In this document: positions 51,444 through 58,284 of the stretch, in pieces | Layout: the number at the start of each line of letters is the position of its first letter | How positions within the stretch are numbered: the first letter of the stretch is position 1 | Source of the DNA: CAMLHP01 sp035759745 | Lineage (GTDB): Bacteria; Gemmatimonadota; Gemmatimonadetes; Gemmatimonadales; GWC2-71-9 | Direction of reading: 5' to 3' | NCBI GenBank assembly: GCA_035759745.1 | Contig: DASTUF010000014.1 | Location: 1 to 64,000 of the forward strand | DNA length: 64,000 nt | Program-made: the position numbers and the translations under genes | Notes under the pieces: generated by a model | The model's input: only the letters and a program-made list of their open reading frames with translations | The model's database searches: none | What the model was told of the DNA's origin: nothing

Positions 51444-52526
51444 CTACTGGTTCGGGTTGGCGCCCCGCCCGGGGCCGCCCGAGGTCTGCTCGGGAGCGAC
51501 GCCGGGCGGGCAGCCGAAGGCATTCACCGGTGTGTCCGGCGGAGTTCGGGGGCAGCGGTCGAGCCCGTCGAGTACACCGTCGCCATCGGCATCACCGGGG
51601 CAGCCGAGCTGATCGACGCTGGCGCCGAGCGGTGTGGCGGGGCAGCGGTCCAGGCCATCGAAGATCTTGTCTTCGTCGCTATCCAGCGGGCATCCGGCAG
51701 CATCAACCGCCGCACCAGCAGGAGTGCTGGCGCACTGGTCCAGGCCGTCCGGAACGTTGTCGGCGTCCTCGTCGCGGGGACAGCCGGAGCCGTCAACCGC
51801 CACGCCCGCATCGGTCGTGGGGCAGCGATCGAGCCCGTCAGACACCCCGTCGCTGTCGGTGTCAGTGGGGCAACCGTTGCCATCCACGACGGCACCGGCC
51901 GGCGTATCCGGGCAATCGTCGTTGAAGTCGTAGACCCTGTCGCCATCGGCGTCGGTGAGGGGCTTGCTGCCCAGCATCACTGCCACGCCGAGGCTGGCGC
52001 CCAGGTTGGTGAAGTCGCCCGAGGAACTGCGCAGGGCGAATCCATCAGCCCGCAGCATGATGACCTCGCCCAGGCCGATCCGGGCACCAACTCCGCCGGT
52101 CACCGCGCCGGATGAGCCGCAGGCGCCGAAGAGGCTGCGAGGTGGCACGCCGGTACACAGTTCCGAGTCGTACGACATCGAGGCGTACCCGGCCCGCAGG
52201 AAGACGGTACTGGATCGGCCGATGCCGAGGTTGTAGAGCGCGGAACCCCCGATCGAGCGAGCGCTCCAGTCGGCACCCGACCTCGTGGTCGGGTTGAAGA
52301 ACCCGACTTCCGCCTCCAGCGACACGTGGAACGGGGTCCAGAACGCAGCCCGGGCCAGCCCGCCACCACTGCCTTCCAGCAGGGTGGCGTCGCCGAAGCT
52401 GGTGTAGCCGCCAGCGGCGCCGAGCTCAATGAGATAGCGGCGCTCCTGGGCCTCGGCGTTGCCGACGACCGCGGACACGAGCAATGCCGCGCACAGCCAG
52501 CGCATCAGCCGGTAGGGGGAAGCCAT
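51444..52526 (-). CDS. Outer-membrane beta-barrel with thrombospondin type 3 repeats
   Basis: A 360-residue protein with signal MRWLCAALLVSAVVGNAEAQ. An eight-strand-type barrel spans about 25-190 (YLIELGAAGGYTSFGDATLL, FHVSLEAEVGFF, VFLRAGYASMSYDS). Five calcium-binding type 3 repeats follow (DADGDRVYDFNDDCPDTPAG and similar, each ending NGCP/GCP). Unlike OmpA/OprF it stops after the repeats (GCPPGVAPEQ) and has no peptidoglycan-binding domain. ATG at 52526 or 52505 may be the start. Confidence 0.87.
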   Translation of the reverse strand: MASPYRLMRWLCAALLVSAVVGNAEAQERRYLIELGAAGGYTSFGDATLLEGSGGGLARAAFWTPFHVSLEAEVGFFNPTTRSGADWSARSIGGSALYNLGIGRSSTVFLRAGYASMSYDSELCTGVPPRSLFGACGSSGAVTGGVGARIGLGEVIMLRADGFALRSSSGDFTNLGASLGVAVMLGSKPLTDADGDRVYDFNDDCPDTPAGAVVDGNGCPTDTDSDGVSDGLDRCPTTDAGVAVDGSGCPRDEDADNVPDGLDQCASTPAGAAVDAAGCPLDSDEDKIFDGLDRCPATPLGASVDQLGCPGDADGDGVLDGLDRCPRTPPDTPVNAFGCPPGVAPEQTSGGPGRGANPNQ

Positions 52527-52540
52527 GGGCGAAGTAATAA

Positions 52541-52655
52541 AGTGGGGAGTGAGGAGTGGGAAGTGGGGAGTGGGAAGTGGGCGGACCTAGCACGCGGGCG
52601 CTGCTACCGCTAACGTCCAGTTACTCCCCACTTCCCACTCCCCACTTCCCACTTG
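52541..52655. repeat. Inverted GTGGGGA arrays between OmpA-like gene and selenoprotein gene
   Basis: The left arm (52541-52581) is AGTGGGG, AGTGAGG, AGTGGGA, AGTGGGG, AGTGGGA, AGTGGGC. The right arm (52623-52655) is the complement, ACTCCCC, ACTTCCC and so on. The 41-base loop has no clear feature. It is a divergent gap, so both transcripts begin within or near the arms. The right arm ends 5 bases before the selenoprotein ATG. Confidence 0.85.
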
Positions 52656-52660
52656 GTGCC

Positions 52661-52903
52661 ATGCACGTCCAGATCGAATATTGCGTCGTTTGAAACTACG
52701 AACTGCGAGCCGCCGGTCTGGCGGCTGAGATCGAGCAGGCCATTCCGGGGACCGAGGTCACGCTGGAGCCGAGTTCGGGCGGCGTGTTCGAAGTGACCGT
52801 TGATGGCAAGTCATTGTTCTCCAAGAAGGCCCTCGGCCGGCACGCGACGCGGGGCGAGATTCTGGCATTGATCCAGGCGGCACGGCAATCCGATCAGGCT
52901 TGA
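52661..52903 (+). CDS. SelW/Rdx family selenoprotein (in-frame TGA = Sec)
   Basis: An 80-codon thioredoxin-like protein interrupted by TGA at 52691-52693 (codon 11). Read as selenocysteine, the N-terminus is MHVQIEYCVV-U-NYELRA, with redox motif Cys8-x-x-Sec11. This is the exact place of the CxxC/CxxU of the Rdx (SelW/SelT/SelH) family, whose bacterial members typically start with EYCxxCNY. The rest matches the family: GGVFEVTVDGKSLFSKKALG and a C-terminal helix. The family has a thioredoxin-like fold and is thought to act in thiol redox control. pfkA follows after 7 bases, so the two are likely co-transcribed. A nonsense mutation is the alternative, but the position and the hairpin speak against it. 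Confidence 0.85.
52708..52726 (+). promoter_or_regulatory. Bacterial SECIS-like hairpin
   Basis: AGCCGCC (52708-52714), loop GGTCT, GGCGGCT (52720-52726): a perfect 7-bp stem that starts 14 bases after the TGA. E. coli fdhF has its SECIS upper stem about 11 bases downstream of UGA with an apical loop containing GGUCU, which SelB binds. The match in spacing and loop is close. Confidence 0.75.
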
Positions 52904-52910
52904 TGTTCCC

Positions 52911-53990
52911 ATGCGCATAGCGATATCCACTGGTGGCGGAGACGCTCCCGGCCTCAACGCCGTGATCCGGGCGGTAGTGCTCTCCGCCCACCAGCGGGGC
53001 TGGCGCACCTACGGCATCCAGCGCGGGTATGAAGGGATGCTTTCCTTCGAGGGCGTGGTTCCGCTGGGGCCGTCGGAAGTCCGGGGCATCACCCACCTGG
53101 GCGGCACCATCCTGGGCACCACCAACCGGGGCAACCCGTTCCGCTGGGTGGACCGGGACGAAGGCGGCCGCGAGTTCGAGCGCGACCGGTCGGACGACCT
53201 GTGCAGCGCATTCCACGCGTCCGGCTTCGACGCGCTGGTGTCGATCGGTGGCGATGGCTCGCTGCAGATCGCGCATGACCTGTGGCAGAAGGGTGTGCCG
53301 GTGGTCTGCGTCCCCAAGACCATCGACAACGACGTGAGCGGGACCCAGCGCACCTTCGGGTTCGACACCGCAGTGAGCACTGCGACCGAGGCGCTGGACA
53401 AGCTGCACTCCACCGCGGAGAGCCACGAGCGGGTCATGGTGGTGGAAACGATGGGGCGTCATGCCGGGTGGATCGCGCTGAACAGCGGCATCTCCGGCAG
53501 TGCCGACGTGATCCTCCTGCCCGAGATCCCCTTTGACATCGCCAAGGTGTGCGAGAAGATCCGCCAGCGCGAGGCGTCAGGCAGGCACTTCAGCATCGTG
53601 GTGGTGGCGGAGGGCGCCTGCCCGATGGACGGAACGCTGAGCGTGGTGGAGCGCCGGGGCGTCGGCACGGTGGACCGGCTGGGCGGGATCGCCAGCCAGG
53701 TGGCACAGGCCATCTCGCAGCTCACCGGCAAGGAAGTCCGCACCATGGTGCTGGGCCACCTGCAGCGCGGGGGCTCGCCCACGACCTACGACCGGCTGCT
53801 GGCCCTTCGATTCGGCGCGGCCGCAGTGCGGGCCATCGCCAACAACGAGTTCGGGGTGATGGTCGGGCTCAACAACTCGACGATCGTGAATGTGCCGCTG
53901 GCGGATGTCGTGGGCCGGCCCCGCAACGTGCCGCTGGATTCGGACACCGTTCAAACTGCAAGGGAACTGGGGATTAGTCTCGGGGACTGA
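52911..53990 (+). CDS. pfkA: 6-phosphofructokinase
   Basis: A 359-residue glycolytic enzyme that phosphorylates fructose 6-phosphate at C1. Motifs: TGGGDAPGLNAVIRAVV at the N-terminus, SIGGDGSLQIAHDL (113-117) and VPKTIDNDVSGTQRTFGFDTA with catalytic Asp139, then ETMGRHAGWIAL and GHLQRGGSPTTYDR. Gly116 (E. coli position 104) points to ATP rather than pyrophosphate, while Lys136 (position 124) is the residue usual in the pyrophosphate clade. The G/K combination is known from ATP-using members of that clade. The TGA stop leads directly into the GTGAGAA array. Confidence 0.93.
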   Translation: MRIAISTGGGDAPGLNAVIRAVVLSAHQRGWRTYGIQRGYEGMLSFEGVVPLGPSEVRGITHLGGTILGTTNRGNPFRWVDRDEGGREFERDRSDDLCSAFHASGFDALVSIGGDGSLQIAHDLWQKGVPVVCVPKTIDNDVSGTQRTFGFDTAVSTATEALDKLHSTAESHERVMVVETMGRHAGWIALNSGISGSADVILLPEIPFDIAKVCEKIRQREASGRHFSIVVVAEGACPMDGTLSVVERRGVGTVDRLGGIASQVAQAISQLTGKEVRTMVLGHLQRGGSPTTYDRLLALRFGAAAVRAIANNEFGVMVGLNNSTIVNVPLADVVGRPRNVPLDSDTVQTARELGISLGD

Positions 53991-54068
53991 GTGAGAAGTG
54001 AGAAGTGAGAAGTGAGAGGTGAGAAGTGAGAAGGAACCACTTCTGACTTCTCACTTTTCACTTCTCAC
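53988..54068. repeat. Inverted GTGAGAA arrays at convergent gene ends
   Basis: The left arm from the pfkA stop (53988) is GTGAGAA repeated five times with one GTGAGAG. The right arm (about 54041-54068) is TTCTGAC, TTCTCAC, TTTTCAC, TTCTCAC. Read on the minus strand the right arm encodes the last residues (VRSEK) and the TGA stop of pabA. The arms can pair as a long hairpin between convergent genes. Confidence 0.88.
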
Positions 54069-54626
54069 GAGCAGAAAATTCCGCATGATTTCATGCCCCT
54101 GCTCCGTCAGCACCGACTCCGGATGGAACTGCACGCCGAACACCGGGTGTTCCCGGTGCTCAAGCGCCATGATCTCCCCCTCTTCGGAACGGGCGGTGAC
54201 CCGCAGCGCCGCCGGCAGTGACTCCTCCTCCACCACCAGCGAGTGATAGCGTCCCGCCTTGAAAGGCGAAGGCAGTCCGGCGAGGACGCCGGTGCCGTCG
54301 TGCTCGATATCGGAGGCGCTGCCGTGCATGGGCCGCTTGCCGCGGACGATGCGGCCACCCAGCGCCGCGGCGATACATTGATGACCGAGGCAGACGCCTA
54401 GTATTGGCATGGTACCCGCCAGCGCGCGCACCAGCTCGGGGGCGATGCCGGCCTCGGCCGGGGTGCAGGGTCCGGGCGAAATCACCAGATGGGTCGGCGC
54501 CATCGCCCGCACTTCCTCCACCGTCACGGCATCATTGCGGCGGACCAGCGGCGCACCGCCGAGCTCGGTGATGTAGCGCGCCAGGTTATGGACGAAGCTG
54601 TCATAGTTGTCGAGGACCAGGATCAT
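54051..54626 (-). CDS. pabA: Aminodeoxychorismate/anthranilate synthase glutaminase subunit
   Basis: A 191-residue class I glutamine amidotransferase that supplies ammonia to the chorismate-using partner. The N-terminal DNYDSFVHNLARYI, nucleophile Cys in ILGVCLGHQCIA and the His-Glu pair in FGVQFHPESVLT are intact. It overlaps pabB by ATGA and has no trp genes nearby, so p-aminobenzoate synthesis is its likely main role, though such subunits often serve both pathways. Its C-terminal codons lie in the repeat array. Confidence 0.92.
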   Translation of the reverse strand: MILVLDNYDSFVHNLARYITELGGAPLVRRNDAVTVEEVRAMAPTHLVISPGPCTPAEAGIAPELVRALAGTMPILGVCLGHQCIAAALGGRIVRGKRPMHGSASDIEHDGTGVLAGLPSPFKAGRYHSLVVEEESLPAALRVTARSEEGEIMALEHREHPVFGVQFHPESVLTEQGHEIMRNFLLVRSEK

Positions 54627-55993
54627 TCCGCCACCGCATCGAGCAACGCACGGGCCTTGACCACCGTCTCGTCATATTCGGCCACGGAGTCGGATGCGGC
54701 TACAATGCCGCCGCCGGCGTGGACGTGGGCCACGCCGTCACGCCGGACCACGGTGCGAATGGCGACGCTGAGTACGGCATCGCCGGTGCGACTGATGCAC
54801 CCGATCGCGCCGCAGTACGGACCCCGGCGCACCGGTTCCAGCTCGGCGATGATCTCCATGGCGCGCACCTTGGGCGCGCCGGTGATGGATCCGCCGGGGA
54901 AGGCGGCTCGGATGGCGTCGAAGGCGCCGAGCCCCGGACGCAGGGTGGCCGTGATGGTCGAGACGAGGTGATGCACGGTCGGGTACTGCTCCAGCGCGAG
55001 GAGCTGCTCCACCACGACGCTGCCGGGCTCCGCCACTCGCGACAGGTCGTTGCGCAGCAGGTCCACGATCATCACGTTCTCGGCGCAGTCCTTCTGGCTG
55101 GCCAGCAGCTCGCGCGCCAGCGCGGCGTCGGTGTCGGGATCCGCGCCACGCGGCCGGGTGCCCTTGATCGGGCGGGTTTCCAGCCGGCGCCCCTCCACCC
55201 GAAGGAACAGCTCCGGCGAGGCGCTCAGGACTTCGTGGTCGCCCGCGTCGAAGAACGCGCCGTGCGACGCATGGGTAGCTGCGCGGAGCCGTCCGTACAG
55301 GTCAATCGGATCGTCGGTGGACCAGGTCTCGAAGCGCTGCGACAGATTCACCTGAAACACGTCGCCCGCGAGGATGTAGTCGCGCACTCGGGTAACCGCG
55401 TCCACGTAGCCTGCGGGCGTGAAGCTGGATCTGGGTACGCTGGTGCCGCTCGCCCGCACCGGTGCGACGGGATGTCCCGGCGGGGCCTTCGCCATCAGTT
55501 GCTGCACCGCGTTCGCACGCAGCCTGGTGCGTACTTCGCTTGAATCGGGTGGAGTCACCGCGATCAGCCAGGCTAGCCCTGCGGCGTGGTCCCACGCGAT
55601 GGTCCAGTCGTAGAGCCCCAGCAGTACGTCGGGCGTTGAGGCGGGGTCGAGTGGAGGCACCGGCATGCGATCGAGGGCGCGTCCGTACTCGTAGCCCAGG
55701 TACCCGGCGAGTCCGCCCTGAAACGGCGGCAGCCCCTCGACCCGGGGCGCGCGCCACGGGTCGAGCAGCGCCGCCGCCGCCGCGAGGGGATCGTGACCTG
55801 GACGCACCGCATCGCGGATGACGTCCACCGGGTCGGCCATCAGGTAGGAGTAACGGCCGGTGGTGGAATGCTCGCCGGCGCCGTCGAGCAGCAGCGGGTA
55901 GGGCAGCTCGCGCACCGCCCGAAGCGCCGCCATCGGATCGGGCGGCGGGTCGAGCGGAATGACCAGCGGAGCTACCGCGCCGGCTTGATCCAC
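54623..55993 (-). CDS. pabB: Aminodeoxychorismate synthase component I
   Basis: A chorismate-utilising enzyme of about 456 residues that makes 4-amino-4-deoxychorismate for folate. The lysine signature PIKGTRPRG (Lys instead of the Ala of TrpE) marks PabB. SQKDCAENVMIVDLLRNDL, FPGGSITGAPKVRAMEII and AVRTVV-like AIRTVVRRDGVAHVHAGGGI are typical. The start is not certain: GTG at 55993, which overlaps the upstream dehydratase by 22 bases, is the best in-frame codon. No separate PabC lyase is visible. Confidence 0.9.
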   Translation of the reverse strand: MDQAGAVAPLVIPLDPPPDPMAALRAVRELPYPLLLDGAGEHSTTGRYSYLMADPVDVIRDAVRPGHDPLAAAAALLDPWRAPRVEGLPPFQGGLAGYLGYEYGRALDRMPVPPLDPASTPDVLLGLYDWTIAWDHAAGLAWLIAVTPPDSSEVRTRLRANAVQQLMAKAPPGHPVAPVRASGTSVPRSSFTPAGYVDAVTRVRDYILAGDVFQVNLSQRFETWSTDDPIDLYGRLRAATHASHGAFFDAGDHEVLSASPELFLRVEGRRLETRPIKGTRPRGADPDTDAALARELLASQKDCAENVMIVDLLRNDLSRVAEPGSVVVEQLLALEQYPTVHHLVSTITATLRPGLGAFDAIRAAFPGGSITGAPKVRAMEIIAELEPVRRGPYCGAIGCISRTGDAVLSVAIRTVVRRDGVAHVHAGGGIVAASDSVAEYDETVVKARALLDAVAE

Positions 55994-56322
55994 TTCTTCG
56001 TGGTGCCGGTGAGCGCACCGTCGACCGGCCGCCAGTTGGCCTGCTGCTCGATCACCCGGGCCAATGCGATGTCCTTGGCCGTGATCCCGCCGGCGGAATG
56101 GGTGTTGAGCCGCACCGTCACACTGGGCCAACTGACGGCCAGGTCGGGATGGTGGTCGGCTGCTTCGGCGTAGAACGCGATCAGGTTGACCAGCAGCATG
56201 GTGGTGGACCAGCCGTCGGTCTCAAAGCTGCGGGTAATGGCGCCATTCTGCTCGGACCACTGGGGAAGGTCGCGGAGCTGGTCTGCCAGCGCCTGGCCGG
56301 TGTACGTCTGTTCCTTTGCCAT
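55972..56322 (-). CDS. 4a-hydroxytetrahydrobiopterin dehydratase (PCD/DCoH)
   Basis: A 116-residue pterin-4a-carbinolamine dehydratase: NLIAFYAEAADHHPDLAVSW has the active-site His-His-Pro motif, followed by VTVRLNTHSAGGITAKDIALA. It recycles the hydroxylated pterin cofactor; bacterial copies without a nearby phenylalanine hydroxylase are also tied to molybdopterin or folate metabolism. It sits between the PTPS and pabB on the same strand, which fits a general pterin/folate role. Confidence 0.92.
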   Translation of the reverse strand: MAKEQTYTGQALADQLRDLPQWSEQNGAITRSFETDGWSTTMLLVNLIAFYAEAADHHPDLAVSWPSVTVRLNTHSAGGITAKDIALARVIEQQANWRPVDGALTGTTKKWIKPAR

Positions 56323-56344
56323 GATTATCCTGTCGTCAGCCGGG

Positions 56345-56857
56345 CTATGGTTTCCCGCCGGCGGGTAGGTTCACGCGATAGACCGCGGTTTGCCCCGGGC
56401 TCTCTTCGACCTCAAGCTCGAGCGCGGTGAGGTGCGACGCGCCTCGCTCGGCCAGCGCTGCGCGCACCTGCTCGGCGAGGTAGCGGGCCAGGACTTCGGC
56501 GGTACTGTTCTCGATCGGGAGTATGGCGCAGTCGCGCAGGGGAAAGACATAGCGCGACTCGCCGAAGACCGACACCGACACCCGCTCACCATCGACCCGC
56601 AGTCCCATCTTGTCGCTGGACGAGGGGAGGAGGACCTTGTGGTCCACCGCCTTGACCAGCGGCCGGGCGATCTCCTTGAGCAGGCTGAAGTCCACCACCC
56701 AGAGCGGCTCGGGCTCGAGGTCGCCGTCGACCCGGATCCCGACCCGGTAGTTGTGCCCGTGGAGGGACTCGCACTGGTGTCCCTTCATGGTGATGAAGTG
56801 GGCCGCGGAAAACTGGAGATAATCCTTGGCGACGGTGACACTGAAGGTTCCCTGCAC
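56345..56857 (-). CDS. 6-pyruvoyl-tetrahydropterin synthase family protein, PTPS-I/III type
   Basis: A 170-residue COG0720 enzyme that acts on dihydroneopterin triphosphate. Zinc ligands are His20, His33 and His35. The catalytic motif is C29-E30-S-L-H-G-H. The pattern CExxHGH, with both the Cys of QueD/PTPS and the Glu of PTPS-III, marks the bifunctional PTPS-I/III group. That group can make the queuosine precursor and also the 6-hydroxymethyl-dihydropterin of folate, bypassing FolB. Operon with PCD, pabB and pabA supports the folate role; gluQ at 1 kb shows that queuosine is used too. Divergent from the cyclo-ligase by 49 bases. Confidence 0.9.
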   Translation of the reverse strand: MQGTFSVTVAKDYLQFSAAHFITMKGHQCESLHGHNYRVGIRVDGDLEPEPLWVVDFSLLKEIARPLVKAVDHKVLLPSSSDKMGLRVDGERVSVSVFGESRYVFPLRDCAILPIENSTAEVLARYLAEQVRAALAERGASHLTALELEVEESPGQTAVYRVNLPAGGKP

Positions 56858-56906
56858 GTGGGCCTCGGTGAGAGTGCGGAAGGTCGAGACAGAAAGGTAG
56901 GGCGAG

Positions 56907-57512
56907 GTGAGCGAGAAAGCACGGCTGCGGCGGGAAGTGCTGGCGCGGCGGGAGTCCGAGCCGGATCGGTCGGAGAAGAGCGGACGGATCCGGGCCCGGC
57001 TGGAGGCACTGCCGGACTATGCCTCAGCCCGGGTGATCGCCGCATTCGTGGGGGTTGGCAGCGAGGTGGATACGCTGCCGGCAATCGGGGCGGCCCTGGA
57101 ATCCGGGCGACGGGTGGCAGTCCCCAGCGTGGCGGCCGGGCGGCTGGTGCTGACGCTGCTGCTGGACATTGCCGAGTTGGAGCCGGCACCGTTCGGGCTG
57201 CTGGAGCCACCCGCCGGGCTACGGGACGAACCCGGCCGGCAGGTGGCGCCGGAGGAGGTGGATTTCTTCGTGGTGCCCGGCGTTGCCTTCGATGCCCAGG
57301 GCGGGCGCCTGGGGCACGGCAAGGGTTACTACGATGGGCTGCTGCGCCAGGCGCGACCCGGCGCATCACGCACCGCCGTGGCGTTCGAGTGCCAGATTGT
57401 CGATGCGGTGCCGATGACCAACCGGGACGTGCCGGTACATCGTGTGGTCACGGAAGAACGGCTGATTGGTGCTCAGTCATCCCACCAGTCGTCGTCGCGA
57501 TCGCGGTCGTAG
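56907..57512 (+). CDS. 5-formyltetrahydrofolate cyclo-ligase
   Basis: A 201-residue MTHFS enzyme that converts 5-formyl-THF to 5,10-methenyl-THF with ATP. The N-terminal KARLRREVLARR, the pterin/ATP motif VVPGVAFDAQGGRLGHGKGYYD, and VAFECQIVDAVPMTNRDVPV are typical. GTG at 56907 follows AAGG. It lies back-to-back with the pterin/folate operon, so the divergent gap may co-regulate folate genes. The C-terminal 40 bases overlap the convergent gene. Confidence 0.93.
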   Translation: MSEKARLRREVLARRESEPDRSEKSGRIRARLEALPDYASARVIAAFVGVGSEVDTLPAIGAALESGRRVAVPSVAAGRLVLTLLLDIAELEPAPFGLLEPPAGLRDEPGRQVAPEEVDFFVVPGVAFDAQGGRLGHGKGYYDGLLRQARPGASRTAVAFECQIVDAVPMTNRDVPVHRVVTEERLIGAQSSHQSSSRSRS

Positions 57513-57976
57513 CGATCATCCCGGTCGTACCGGTCATGGTCATGGTCACGGTGCCAGCGGTCGTGTTCCCGCTCCCACCGTTCCGCCTGGATGCGGTCCT
57601 TCCGGTCGCCCCGCATGGACCAGTCGCGATAGTAGCGGCCGTCGCGATACCACACGGTCATCTCGCGCAATCCACGGCGATCGTGCCAGCGATCGTAGAT
57701 CCGGTTGCCATGGATGTACACCTGCACCGGGCGGAACCCGTGGCGTACCCACCATCGGTCCGAGACCCGGCGCGCGTCGCCGAACCAGACCCGCTGGACG
57801 TGGATGATCCGCGGCGCGACCACCCGGCGGACCGGGCGGCGGGTGCGATAGTCGGGACCATCGTTCCGGCCATGTTCGATGATGACCCGTGTTTGCGCTT
57901 CCGCGGCGGCAGGCATCACCGCAGCAATGGCGAGCGCACCGAGTGCGAGTGGCGCGAAGAGACGAAGTGATCGCAT
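57473..57976 (-). CDS. Secreted basic/acidic low-complexity protein
   Basis: A 167-residue exported protein. The signal is LFAPLALGALAIAAVMPAAA, followed by a Trp/Arg/Tyr-rich middle (VQRVWFGDARRVSDRWW) and a tail of Asp, Arg and His repeats (RDHDHDRYDRDDRYDRDRDD). It may bind metals or polyanions; no family is recognised. Its tail overlaps the end of the cyclo-ligase, which may explain part of the composition. Confidence 0.68.
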   Translation of the reverse strand: MRSLRLFAPLALGALAIAAVMPAAAEAQTRVIIEHGRNDGPDYRTRRPVRRVVAPRIIHVQRVWFGDARRVSDRWWVRHGFRPVQVYIHGNRIYDRWHDRRGLREMTVWYRDGRYYRDWSMRGDRKDRIQAERWEREHDRWHRDHDHDRYDRDDRYDRDRDDDWWDD

Positions 57977-58284
57977 GGCGAGCTCACAGGTGAAACGGCC
58001 TCGAGAGGTGAAGCGTTGACCCTGCCGCTGAATGCGAGCGGCATGCCAGCCCGTAACTGCTTGTGGGGAAAGGGGTAGCAGAAGCGAGGGGGGCGCTCGG
58101 CGTCCCCGGGGAGGGACGGAGCCTTACGTCATTGCGAGCACGCGCCAGCGTGCGAAGCCATCTGGCGGCCTACCGACGAACCTCCTCTTTCCTGACCGCT
58201 CGCGACTACCCTGCTACGTACCGCCTGACCTCCTGACCACCGCACCGCCCTCGCCAGCTGAGTCGCCGGGAGGTAGGGTATGGG
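57977..58284. other. 308-base intergenic region
   Basis: No gene is supported. It contains a known type of dispersed palindromic repeat (58127-58163) and otherwise nothing I can interpret. It separates two divergently transcribed secreted-protein genes, so it should carry both promoters. Confidence 0.6.
58127..58163. repeat. Dispersed palindromic repeat (CGTCATTGCGAG type)
   Basis: CGTCATTGCGAG, then the hairpin GCACGC-GCCA-GCGTGC (58138-58153), then GAAGCCATCT. This layout matches the GTCATTGCGAGC...GAAGCAATCT elements found between genes in many unrelated bacteria. Single copy in this window. Confidence 0.7.

Noticed and set aside
52661..52693. 10-codon peptide ending at TGA
   Set aside because: The downstream frame is in phase, family-typical, and has a SECIS-like hairpin; selenocysteine decoding explains it better than a mini-gene.
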